Position numbers and translations under genes: made by a program
Source: Bacillus infantis
Lineage (GTDB): Bacteria > Bacillota > Bacilli > Bacillales > Cytobacillaceae
Length of the DNA: 64,000 nt
NCBI RefSeq assembly: GCF_020171945.1
Contig: NZ_JAIVAP010000018.1
Location: 25,521-89,520, forward strand
Direction: 5' to 3'
Part shown: positions 25,612 to 32,375 of the stretch, piece by piece
How positions within the stretch are numbered: position 1 is the first letter of the stretch
How the letters are laid out: each line of letters starts with the position of its first letter
The notes under the pieces: generated by a model
The model's input: only the letters and a program-made list of their open reading frames with translations
Told to the model about the DNA's origin: nothing
Databases searched by the model: none

Positions 25612-26389
25612 AGGATTGCTGATCAACATACAATTTTTTACAAGCATCCCGGTGCCGATGCAGATTCCAATGGATAAAGCACATTTGAAAAGAGCCGTGA
25701 TCACTTTTCCACTCCTCGGGCTTCTCCAGGGGTTCTTTTACAGCCTGGTGCTGTATGGATTCCTGGAATGGACTCCGTTTTCGCCGCTCGCCTCGGCATT
25801 TGCCCTGTGGCTTGTGATGATTATCCTGACAGGAGGAATCCACCTGGACGGCTGGATGGATGCAAGCGATGCCTTCTTCTCTTATCAGGATCGGGAGAAG
25901 CGGCTTGAGATCATGAAAGATCCCCGTACAGGTGCGTTTGGCGTTCTTTCTGTCATTGTGCTTCTTGCCATGCGCTTTCTGTTCATCTATGAAATAGCGC
26001 TGGAGCAGGAGCCGGAGACATATTGGCTCATTGCCCTGATTCCGTTTCTCGGAAAGCAGATCATGGGCGTCCTCCTGATGCAGGTGCGCCCGGCGAAGCC
26101 TGAGGGACTGGGAGCACTGTTTCAAAAAGCTGCCAGTGCCTCAGATCTGGCCTTTTACCCGGCAGCAGTGCTGCTGGTGTTCGTGCTGTATGCTATGGCG
26201 GATATCAGCCTTGCAGTCCATGCGGCGATCCTCCTTTTGGCAGCAGCAGGCTTTCTCGCATTTGCCGCTGTAAAGTCGGTTAAATGGTTTGGCGGAATTA
26301 CAGGGGATGTGCTTGGTGCATCTGCAGAAGGAGCTGAATGCTTTTTATGGATGGTACTGTGGCTGTTACATTATTTCGCCATGTCCTGA
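25598..26389 (+). CDS. cobS: Adenosylcobinamide-GDP ribazoletransferase (cobalamin synthase)
   Basis: 263 residues, polytopic membrane protein. Family motifs: INIQFFTSIPVPMQIPM near the N-terminus, the acidic LTGGIHLDGWMDASDAFFS, KDPRTGAFGVLSVIVLLAMR (preceded by EIM), IPFLGKQIMG and FGGITGDVLGASAEGAECF. It joins AdoCbi-GDP to alpha-ribazole (phosphate), closing the nucleotide loop. Chosen start ATG 25598 (MKTIKGLLINIQ); TTG 25586 in frame is an alternative. Overlaps cbiP by 14 bp and the following phosphatase by 52 bp. Confidence 0.92.
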   Translation: MKTIKGLLINIQFFTSIPVPMQIPMDKAHLKRAVITFPLLGLLQGFFYSLVLYGFLEWTPFSPLASAFALWLVMIILTGGIHLDGWMDASDAFFSYQDREKRLEIMKDPRTGAFGVLSVIVLLAMRFLFIYEIALEQEPETYWLIALIPFLGKQIMGVLLMQVRPAKPEGLGALFQKAASASDLAFYPAAVLLVFVLYAMADISLAVHAAILLLAAAGFLAFAAVKSVKWFGGITGDVLGASAEGAECFLWMVLWLLHYFAMS

Positions 26390-26970
26390 CAGAAGAAAAC
26401 AAGCGGCATGCCTATCTCGGCTGGACAGATTCTCCTTTGTGCCCTGAAGAGAAGGAGCGGTTCGAAGCCTGGGCACAATCACTCCCGGAGTATCCTTTCA
26501 TTTTTTCAAGCGACATGGTACGCTGCCTCGAGACTGCCAGTATTTTGCCCGGAGGGAATGCTCTCAAGCTGAAGGAGCTGCGGGAAATGAATTTTGGCAG
26601 ATGGGAAGGCAGTGTCTATGAAGAGCTGAAGAATGATCCTGCCTACCAGGCCTGGCTCAATGATCCTTTTGTTGCCCCGATACCGGAAGGCGAGGATTAT
26701 GGGCAGTTTTCTGAAAGGGTCATGCATGGCTGGGGAAAAATCAGGACCGGCCTGATTCGGAATAAAGGAACAAGAGCTGCTGTCGTCACGCACGGCGGGG
26801 TGATCCGTCAGCTGCTGACCAGGCTTGCGCCAGAGGAAAGGCCATTCTGGGAGTGGAAAGCCCCGCATGCCGGCGCCATCACATTGCTCTGGGAAAACAA
26901 TGGTTTCAGGAGGGGTGGAAGATGCACTTTATTATTGGAGGAAGCTTCAACGGGAAAGCTGCCTGGGTGA
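26338..26970 (+). CDS. Histidine phosphatase, probable alpha-ribazole phosphatase (first copy)
   Basis: About 210 residues of the phosphoglycerate-mutase-like superfamily. Catalytic motif VTLFRHVLTEENKRHAYLGW (RH with the usual G-E/T-x changed to V-L-T-E), FIFSSDMVRCLETASILPG, REMNFGRWEGSVYEEL and the second histidine in VVTHGGVIRQLLTRL. CobC-type enzymes remove the phosphate from alpha-ribazole phosphate or cobalamin phosphate. ATG 26338 has AAGGAG four bases away; ATG 26347 is an alternative. A second paralogue is at 29176. Confidence 0.85.
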   Translation: MLFMDGTVAVTLFRHVLTEENKRHAYLGWTDSPLCPEEKERFEAWAQSLPEYPFIFSSDMVRCLETASILPGGNALKLKELREMNFGRWEGSVYEELKNDPAYQAWLNDPFVAPIPEGEDYGQFSERVMHGWGKIRTGLIRNKGTRAAVVTHGGVIRQLLTRLAPEERPFWEWKAPHAGAITLLWENNGFRRGGRCTLLLEEASTGKLPG

Positions 26971-27350
26971 AGAGGCAGTATGCAGAAGAAAAGGCTTCCT
27001 GGCATAGTGCCTACAAGGGCGAGTGTTTTCCTGAAGCTGCTGATGCAGCGACAGACTGTGTCATTCTGGAAGGAATCGAACAGTGGATCCGCGAAGATAT
27101 AAAGAGAATGGATAAGGATCCGGCAAGAGCCCTGTGGAAGGAGCGGCTGGATGATTGGCTCCGCTGGGAAGCCGGCGTGCAGGAAAGAAAACTGGTGCTG
27201 ATCGGGACAGATATCACCAAAGGGATTGTACCAATTGAAAAAGAAGACCGGGACTGGCGGGATGCCTCCGGGTGGATATTCCAGGATGCTGCTGCAGCTG
27301 CTGAAAGGGCAGATCTGATCTGGTATGGCATCAGCCGGAGATTAAAATAA
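26922..27350 (+). CDS. Short CobU-like protein lacking the guanylylation segment
   Basis: 142 residues from ATG 26922, which follows AGGAGGGG; the frame opens earlier but inside the phosphatase gene. N-terminal MHFIIGGSFNGKAAWVKRQY resembles a CobU P-loop with Ala-Ala where Ser/Thr is expected. The C-terminus DRDWRDASGWIFQDAAAAAE and ADLIWYGISRRLK matches the CobU tail. The DEEMxxRIxxHxxxR segment carrying the guanylylated His is absent. It may be a kinase-only or regulatory paralogue; complete CobU is encoded at 23531. Overlaps the phosphatase gene by 49 bp. Confidence 0.75.
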   Translation: MHFIIGGSFNGKAAWVKRQYAEEKASWHSAYKGECFPEAADAATDCVILEGIEQWIREDIKRMDKDPARALWKERLDDWLRWEAGVQERKLVLIGTDITKGIVPIEKEDRDWRDASGWIFQDAAAAAERADLIWYGISRRLK

Positions 27351-27369
27351 AAAGATAGGGGAAATGAAA

Positions 27370-27951
27370 ATGAGGATTTATACAAGGACAGGCGATAAAG
27401 GACAGACAAGCATCATTGGCGGCCGGGTGGACAAAGATGATGTCCGGGTTGAGGCGTATGGCACAGTCGATGAGGTGAACTGCTTTGTCGGACAGGCCAT
27501 GACTGAGCTGGATGAAAAGATATTCCAGGATGTGCTTGATGATCTGGAAAAGATTCAGCATGAGCTGTTTGACTGCGGAGGAGACCTGGCCAATGTGTCG
27601 GCTAAAAGGGAACTGAAGCTTGGGCAGGAAGCCATCGATTATCTGGAAAGCAGGATCGATGAATTCATTGAAGAGGCGCCCGAGCTAGAACGCTTCATCC
27701 TCCCTGGAGGTTCAAAGCCTTCTGCTTCCATCCATATAGCAAGGACGGTATCCAGAAGGGCAGAGCGGCTCATCGTCACACTCATTAAAACAGAAGAAAA
27801 GGTTCCTGAAGTTTGCCTGCAGTATATGAACCGCCTCTCTGACTATTTCTTCGCATTGGCGAGGGTGATCAATTTCCGCCTTCAAGTGAAGGATGTGGAA
27901 TATGTTCGGAGCGCAAAGGTTTTCCGCGGCGGAAAGCGCAAGGAGAACTGA
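27370..27951 (+). CDS. pduO: Cob(I)alamin adenosyltransferase, PduO type
   Basis: 193 residues. PduO/YvqK-type signature: RIYTRTGDKGQTSIIGGRVD at the N-terminus (ATP-binding), VRVEAYGTVDEVNCFVGQAM, and HIARTVSRRAERLIVTL and YMNRLSDYFFALARVIN in the C-terminal helices. It transfers the adenosyl group of ATP to cob(I)alamin or cobinamide, required before the Ado-dependent steps here. Start ATG 27370 is nine bases after AGGGG and matches the N-terminus of YvqK as I recall it; ATG 27364 is too close. Confidence 0.93.
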   Translation: MRIYTRTGDKGQTSIIGGRVDKDDVRVEAYGTVDEVNCFVGQAMTELDEKIFQDVLDDLEKIQHELFDCGGDLANVSAKRELKLGQEAIDYLESRIDEFIEEAPELERFILPGGSKPSASIHIARTVSRRAERLIVTLIKTEEKVPEVCLQYMNRLSDYFFALARVINFRLQVKDVEYVRSAKVFRGGKRKEN

Positions 27952-27953
27952 TT

Positions 27954-28448
27954 GTGAAAAATAAAAAGATGATGCTGGCTGCCTTGTTCATAGCTTTTTC
28001 AGCCATTGGGGCAGCAGTCAAGATTCCGGCGGTCATAGGGAGTGTGGCACTCGATTCCTTTCCTGCCTTAGCTGCCGCTGCCCTGCTGGGGGGCGGAGCC
28101 GGCAGCATTGTGGCCGGGCTCGGCCACCTCTTGTCGGCACTGGTCGGCGGGATGCCGCTCGGACCGCTTCATTTTCTCGTTGCAGCCGAAATGGCCGTTC
28201 TGGTTTTGGTTTACGGAAAACTGTGGGGAAGCGGCCGGAGGAAGGCGGCTTTCGTCATTTTTGCAGCAGGCAACACGTTTGCAGCACCGCTCCCGTTCCT
28301 TTTTTTTATGGGGACTGGTTTTTATATAGCGATTGTCCCGTCCCTTCTGATTGGCTCGGTCTTAAATGGGTTGCTGGCTTTCTGGGCAGTCCCGCGCATC
28401 AGCCGGGTGCTTGGTGAGAGGCAGAGGGAAGGGAATGTGCCGGAATGA
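27954..28448 (+). CDS. cblT: ECF transporter S component, probable alpha-ribazole transporter (CblT-like)
   Basis: 164 residues, five to six membrane helices, no ATPase or soluble domain, as expected for an energy-coupling-factor S unit (AALFIAFSAIGAAVKIPAVI, GLGHLLSALVGGMPLGPLHF, NTFAAPLPFLFFMGTGFYIA). GTG start 27954 follows AAGGAG. It would plug into a shared EcfAAT module encoded elsewhere. Placement between the adenosyltransferase and the putative alpha-ribazole kinase, and the absence of cobT, suggest uptake of alpha-ribazole or dimethylbenzimidazole as in the Listeria CblT/CblS pathway. The substrate is inferred from context. Confidence 0.75.
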   Translation: MKNKKMMLAALFIAFSAIGAAVKIPAVIGSVALDSFPALAAAALLGGGAGSIVAGLGHLLSALVGGMPLGPLHFLVAAEMAVLVLVYGKLWGSGRRKAAFVIFAAGNTFAAPLPFLFFMGTGFYIAIVPSLLIGSVLNGLLAFWAVPRISRVLGERQREGNVPE

Positions 28449-29161
28449 GGGATGTAGTATACATACCAGGCGGAAATGGGGAAACCCTGGTCATCAGCAG
28501 CGACAACAGCGGCGGCATCGGCCTGAAGGAAGCTGACCATGTAAAGGTCCCGTATGAAACGGTTGCTTACTTTGCTTTTCGGACGGCTGTCATGGAGAAT
28601 CTTTCAGCCGGCGGTGCTCCTTTTGCTGCCGTCCTGCACAATTTTGCAGGGGACGAGCATTGGAATGCGCTTGCAGGGGGCATTGAGAAGGGTGCACAGG
28701 AAGCGGGGATTGAAGGCTTGACTGTCACAGGAAGCACCGAAAGTAATTTTGATCTCCTCCAATCAGCGGTCGGGCTGATCGTTATCGGAAATAAGACAGG
28801 ACGCCCTGAAGGTCCCCCCCTTTACACCGGCCGGGAGAAGCTGGCTGTCATCGGGCTGCCGCTTGTCGGTGAGGAGGTCCTGAGCAAAAAAGAGGCAATC
28901 GCACCGCTTTCTCTATTTAAGGAAATCAGCAGGATGGATGGGATCCGTACACTGCCTGTCGGCTCGAAGGGAATACTTTATGAGCTGAACCAGCTTTTTT
29001 CCAATAGGGAGTTCACTGGAGATGAAGTTTCCTGCAAGGGCGTGGACCTCATAAAATCAGGCGGGCCTTCCTGCTGCTTCATCGCCTCCTATTCCAGAGA
29101 GCTTGAGCAGGAAATACTGGTGAAGGCGGGAAGCTTTCATCAGCAGCTGGAGATCAACTAG
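28445..29161 (+). CDS. cblS: Probable alpha-ribazole kinase (CblS-like, PurM/ThiL-related)
   Basis: 238 residues, start ATG 28445 overlapping the S-component stop by 4 bp. The N-terminal half (LVISSDNSGGIGLKEADHVK, AYFAFRTAVMENLSAGGAPF, AVLHNFAGDEHWNALAGGIE) looks like a PurM/ThiL-type ATP-binding domain with its glycine/acidic motif; the C-terminal half contains KLAVIGLPLVGEEVLSKKE. Coupled to the S component and embedded in a B12 operon without cobT, it best fits the CblS role: phosphorylating salvaged alpha-ribazole to alpha-ribazole phosphate for CobS. Activity is inferred. Confidence 0.7.
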   Translation: MRDVVYIPGGNGETLVISSDNSGGIGLKEADHVKVPYETVAYFAFRTAVMENLSAGGAPFAAVLHNFAGDEHWNALAGGIEKGAQEAGIEGLTVTGSTESNFDLLQSAVGLIVIGNKTGRPEGPPLYTGREKLAVIGLPLVGEEVLSKKEAIAPLSLFKEISRMDGIRTLPVGSKGILYELNQLFSNREFTGDEVSCKGVDLIKSGGPSCCFIASYSRELEQEILVKAGSFHQQLEIN

Positions 29162-29175
29162 AGGAGGAATGAAAC

Positions 29176-29790
29176 TTGCTTGATTTATATTTTGTAAGGC
29201 ATGGTGAAACGGAGTGGAATAAAGCCGGACGGATGCAGGGCAGGCTCGATTCAAATTTGACCGAAAAGGGCCTGAAGGAAGCTGAAAGGCTCGGGGAATA
29301 TTTGCGGGAAATGCAATTTGACGAAATCATCTCAAGCCCGAGCTCCCGGACTATCCAGACAGCCGAAAAGCTTGCCGGAAGCACTGCGGCCATCCGTACG
29401 GACGAAAGACTGATGGAAATCCATCTTGGCCAGTGGCAGGGAAAAACGGGGGACGAAATAAAGATGCTCTTTCCTGAACAGTACGGTTATTACTGGAACG
29501 AGCCGGAAAAGTTTGAGAACCCGGAGGGAGAAACATTTCTGGATGTGAAAAACAGGCTGGCCGGGTTCCTGCAGGAGCTCGGAGGCAGCCGGAGCACAGG
29601 AAAAATCCTGATCATAACCCACGCGGTTGTCATCAAAACAGCGGTCATGCTCGCCAATAAGGTGACAGTCAAAGAAATCTGGGAGCCCCCATTCATCCAT
29701 GGCACAAGCCTCACCCATATGACATACAGGGACGGAGTGCTCGAGCTTATACTCGCCGGTGATCTTTCCCATATCGGAGTGCCAGGCTGA
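29176..29790 (+). CDS. cobC: Histidine phosphatase, probable alpha-ribazole phosphatase CobC (second copy)
   Basis: 204 residues with the canonical phosphoglycerate-mutase-like motif LYFVRHGETEWNKAGRMQGR, EIISSPSSRTIQTAEKLAG, MEIHLGQWQGKTGDEI and second His in ILIITHAVVIKTAVML. TTG start 29176 is 8 bases after GGAGG. This copy keeps the RHGE consensus, unlike the one at 26338, and is the better CobC candidate for dephosphorylating alpha-ribazole phosphate or adenosylcobalamin phosphate. The DUF4937 gene begins immediately after its stop. Confidence 0.88.
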   Translation: MLDLYFVRHGETEWNKAGRMQGRLDSNLTEKGLKEAERLGEYLREMQFDEIISSPSSRTIQTAEKLAGSTAAIRTDERLMEIHLGQWQGKTGDEIKMLFPEQYGYYWNEPEKFENPEGETFLDVKNRLAGFLQELGGSRSTGKILIITHAVVIKTAVMLANKVTVKEIWEPPFIHGTSLTHMTYRDGVLELILAGDLSHIGVPG

Positions 29791-30198
29791 ATGCTCGTGA
29801 AATATATCAGGTGCGGGGTTGATCCGGATTTCAGAGAAAAGTTCAGCCTCGCCCAAATGGGCTGGGAGCCATTGAAGCACGTCCCCGGATTTATCCGGCA
29901 GTTCGGCGGCTGGACCAGACCGGAAGGGGATGCCGATGCCGTTATCTTTGGTTTATGGGAGAGCAGGGCCAGCTACGATTATTTTATGTCTAGTCTGCAT
30001 GATAGTCTGATAGGTGAATCATCACAAGAACGGTATTTCCAATCTATTTCCGTGGTACTTTATGAGGTGGATGAGAGTATGGTCCATGGGGCGGACGCCA
30101 GCAGCGGTCTCTTGGACATTCTTGGGGAGAAACTGGGCATAGAAACCCGTGAAGTGGAGCTTGCCGGGGAGTGGGAAGTACGCACGGCAATCAGCTGA
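29791..30198 (+). CDS. DUF4937/YdbC-like ABM-domain protein
   Basis: 135 residues. The N-terminal ~95 residues have the ferredoxin-like dimeric alpha/beta barrel look of antibiotic-biosynthesis-monooxygenase-type proteins (MLVKYIRCGVDPDFREKFSL, HVPGFIRQFGGWTRPEGDAD, FGLWESRASYDYFMSSLHDS), resembling YdbC/DUF4937. Start ATG follows the cobC stop with no gap, so it is part of the B12 operon transcript. Its role in cobalamin metabolism is unknown; tetrapyrrole binding is a possibility only. The last codons run into the terminator stem. Confidence 0.65.
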   Translation: MLVKYIRCGVDPDFREKFSLAQMGWEPLKHVPGFIRQFGGWTRPEGDADAVIFGLWESRASYDYFMSSLHDSLIGESSQERYFQSISVVLYEVDESMVHGADASSGLLDILGEKLGIETREVELAGEWEVRTAIS

Positions 30199-30222
30199 GA
30201 GTCTAAGACCCTCAGCTTTTTT
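30193..30222 (+). terminator. Terminator of the cobalamin operon
   Basis: AGCTGAGAGT, CTAAG loop, ACCCTCAGCT, then TTTTTT; starts at the DUF4937 stop codon. Confidence 0.85.
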
Positions 30223-30236
30223 AGTGGAAATTTAAA

Positions 30237-30750
30237 GTCATGTATAGAAAGAAGGCTAATCGATGCATGACAGGCAGGGAAAGAAGGCGGTCATGTATAG
30301 AAAGAAGGTTAATTGATGCATGACAGGCAGGGAAAGAAGGCGGTCATGTATAGAAAGAGGGTTAATTGATGCATGACAGGCAGGGAAAGAAGGCGGTCAT
30401 GTATAGAAAGAGGGTTAATCGATGCATGACAGGCAGGGAAAGAAGGCGGTCATGTATAGAAAGAGGGTTAATTGATGCATGACAGGCAGGAAAAGAAGGC
30501 GGTCATGTATAGAAAGAAGGTTAATCGATGCAAGACTGTTAGGAAAAGAAGGTAGTCATGTATAGAAAGAAGGCTAATCGATGCATGACAGGCAGGAAAA
30601 GAAGGCGGTCATGTATAGAAAGAGGGTTAATCGATGCATGACTGTTAGGAAAAGAAGGTAGTCATGTATAGAAAGAAGGTTAATCGATGCAAGACTGGTA
30701 AGAAAAGAAGGCGGTCATGTATAGAAAGAAGGTTAATTGATGCATGACTA
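30237..30750. repeat. 53-bp tandem repeat array (9 full units plus a partial tenth)
   Basis: Units start with GTCATGTATAGAAAG at 30237, 30290, 30343, 30396, 30449, 30502, 30555, 30608, 30661 and (partial, about 37 bp) 30714; the spacing is exactly 53 bp. Within each unit GTCATG and CATGAC form inverted arms about 23 bases apart (CAAGAC in units 6 and 9). Variation is limited to a few positions (GGC/GGT/GGG, AATCGATG/AATTGATG, CAGGCAGG/CTGTTAGG). It fills the gap between the B12 operon terminator and the TetR promoter. Confidence 0.97.
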
Positions 30751-30789
30751 GAGGATATGCCGGTGAGGCAGCAGAAACAATTTTCTCTA

Positions 30790-30817
30790 TTGAATACAGG
30801 GATTCATTTTGTTATAC
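30790..30817 (+). promoter_or_regulatory. Promoter of the TetR-SMR operon
   Basis: TTGAAT, 16-bp spacer, TTATAC, with the TetR operator immediately downstream. Confidence 0.6.
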
Positions 30818-30819
30818 TT

Positions 30820-30837
30820 CTAACTAACGATAGTTAG
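30820..30837. promoter_or_regulatory. Palindromic operator of the TetR regulator
   Basis: CTAACTA-ACGA-TAGTTAG, a perfect 7-bp inverted repeat between the -10 element and the tetR start codon; likely autoregulatory site. Confidence 0.75.
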
Positions 30838-30852
30838 GGAGATGAAACAAGG

Positions 30853-31440
30853 ATGACTTCACAGCAGATCAAACAAGCAGCATTAAAGCTTTTTGCTGAA
30901 AAAGGATACGAGGGAACGCCGCTCTCCGCCATCGCCAAGGCGGTTGGCATTAAAACGCCTTCTTTATATGCGCATTTTCCTTCAAAAGAAGAGCTGTTCC
31001 TGTCGGTTTTCCGGGATACTGTTTCCCTGGAGCTGCTCACAATTAAGGAAGCCATGGAAGATCAAAGCTCTGATAATGCTCTTGATACGATCAAGGCGAT
31101 CTTTGATGCGCTGACCGAGTTAAGAGAAGAAAATGAGAATATCCAGTTTTTTAAACGGGCGATATTCTTTCCGCCGGCTGATCTCGGACCAAAGCTGAAA
31201 GAAGAATTTTTTGAATATGAAAAGCATTCCACTGACATGCTGCAGGGCCTCTTTGAGCACGGTAAAAAAGAGTCGATGTTCACGGCGGCCGGCAGCGGCG
31301 AAATGGCTGCTGCTTTTTATTGCCTGATTGACGGGCTTCTGGTCGAACAGCATTATTACAGCCAGGAGGAATACAACAAACGGAGAGAATCGGCATGGAA
31401 GATCTTCCTGGCCGGAATCATCATGAAGAAAGAGGGGTAG
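30853..31440 (+). CDS. TetR/AcrR family transcriptional regulator
   Basis: 195 residues. N-terminal helix-turn-helix: SQQIKQAALKLFAEKGYEGT, LSAIAKAVGIKTPSLYAHFP, SKEELFLSVFRDTV; the C-terminal ligand and dimer domain is less conserved. It heads an operon with two small-multidrug-resistance proteins, an arrangement like B. subtilis yvdT-yvdS-yvdR. The palindrome at 30820-30837 is its likely operator. Expected role: repressor released by the efflux substrate. The SMR gene follows within 5 bases. Confidence 0.9.
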   Translation: MTSQQIKQAALKLFAEKGYEGTPLSAIAKAVGIKTPSLYAHFPSKEELFLSVFRDTVSLELLTIKEAMEDQSSDNALDTIKAIFDALTELREENENIQFFKRAIFFPPADLGPKLKEEFFEYEKHSTDMLQGLFEHGKKESMFTAAGSGEMAAAFYCLIDGLLVEQHYYSQEEYNKRRESAWKIFLAGIIMKKEG

Positions 31441-31445
31441 CATCA

Positions 31446-31790
31446 ATGCCTTGGGTATATTTATTTGCAGCAGGATTATGCGAAATAGGCTGGGCTTTCG
31501 GGCTTAAGTATTCAGAAGGATTCACAAAGCCATTGCCCGCTGCCATCACGGTTATATTGATCATCATCAGCTTTATGCTGTTCTCAAATGCGATGAAGAC
31601 CATCCCGATCGGAACAGCTTATGCAGTATTCACTGGAATCGGAGCGGCAGGGACTGTAATTGTCAGTATGATGTTCCTCGGAGAGCCGGGCGGGGCTGTG
31701 AAGCTTTTATTCCTGGCGCTGCTGCTCGGCGGCATCATTGGGCTGAAAATGACCTCTAAAGAAGAAGAGACGGAAAAGGGGGCTGAGTAG
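31446..31790 (+). CDS. SMR family efflux protein (first subunit of a pair)
   Basis: 114 residues, four membrane helices. SMR landmarks: AAGLCEIGWAFGLKYSEGFT with the essential membrane Glu in CEIGWA, IPIGTAYAVFTGIGAAGTVI and FLALLLGGIIGLKM. Start ATG 31446 after GAGGGG. Paired SMR proteins form asymmetric heterodimers that exchange cations such as quaternary amines or guanidinium compounds for protons. Followed two bases later by the partner subunit. No guanidine riboswitch was seen ahead of the operon. Confidence 0.9.
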   Translation: MPWVYLFAAGLCEIGWAFGLKYSEGFTKPLPAAITVILIIISFMLFSNAMKTIPIGTAYAVFTGIGAAGTVIVSMMFLGEPGGAVKLLFLALLLGGIIGLKMTSKEEETEKGAE

Positions 31791-31792
31791 GC

Positions 31793-32107
31793 ATGTCGTG
31801 GTTTTATTTAGTATTGGCGGGCTTCGGTGAAATAGGCTTTGTCATTTTCATGAAGCTCTCAGAAGGCTTTACCAGAAAAAAGTATACAATCTTATCCGCG
31901 TTATCAGGCTTCATCAGCTTTTATTTTCTTTCCCGGGCACTGCTGGAGATTCCGATTGGCACCGGCTACGGGATCTGGACCGGAATCGGTGCAGCTGGAA
32001 GCGTGCTGCTTGGCATGCTGTTTTTCGGTGAATCCCGGGACTGGAAGCGGGTTGTATTTATTGGGATGATCATCGGCGGTGTTATTGGCTTAAAAACGAT
32101 CAGCTAA
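31793..32107 (+). CDS. SMR family efflux protein (second subunit of a pair)
   Basis: 104 residues, four membrane helices: VLAGFGEIGFVIFMKLSEGF with Glu in GEIGFV, FISFYFLSRALLEIPIGTGY, GIWTGIGAAGSVLLGMLFFG, GMIIGGVIGLKTIS. It begins two bases after the preceding SMR gene, so the two are made together. Slightly shorter than its partner, as in YvdR/YvdS and YkkC/YkkD pairs. Operon ends at a strong terminator. Confidence 0.9.
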   Translation: MSWFYLVLAGFGEIGFVIFMKLSEGFTRKKYTILSALSGFISFYFLSRALLEIPIGTGYGIWTGIGAAGSVLLGMLFFGESRDWKRVVFIGMIIGGVIGLKTIS

Positions 32108-32113
32108 GCAGAG

Positions 32114-32149
32114 GCAGCAGCTCTAAAATGTAGAGCTGCTGCTTTTTTT
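32114..32149 (+). terminator. Terminator of the TetR-SMR operon
   Basis: GCAGCAGCTCTA, AAATG loop, TAGAGCTGCTGC, TTTTTTT. Confidence 0.92.
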
Positions 32150-32156
32150 CGGCTGT

Positions 32157-32230
32157 TTCTACCTGGTTTCAGAGTTATTCTACCTGAATTTTTGTTTTTT
32201 CTGCCTGAAATCAGCTGGATTCTACCTAAC
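32157..32230. repeat. Array of TTCTACC motif with exact 21-bp period (4 copies)
   Basis: TTCTACC at 32157, 32178 and 32220 and TTCTGCC at 32199, i.e. spacings 21, 21 and 21; the motif often continues as TGAA or TAA. The bases between are not conserved. A sister array is at 46210-46306. Confidence 0.8.
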
Positions 32231-32348
32231 AATAGTGATAATTTTTTCATATAACATGTATTACCAATTTATCTAATGTAAAAATTTGAAAAATTATAAA
32301 AAAATCTTACATAAATGCTAGAATATAAGAAAAAAGGAGCCATAACCA

Positions 32349-32375
32349 ATGTACTGCCAACTAACCGACAGTTAG
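32349..32375 (+). CDS. Possible 8-residue leader peptide upstream of the methyltransferase
   Basis: ATG 32349 has AAGGAG nine bases upstream and encodes MYCQLTDS before TAG. Its end overlaps a stem CTAAC-CGACA-GTTAG, and AACCC-GATAA-GGGGG follows. The layout recalls leader peptides used for translational attenuation. Whether it is translated is unknown. Confidence 0.3.
   Translation: MYCQLTDS

Noticed and set aside
30237..30750. CRISPR array
   Set aside because: The whole 53-bp unit is repeated; there are no unique spacers and no cas genes.
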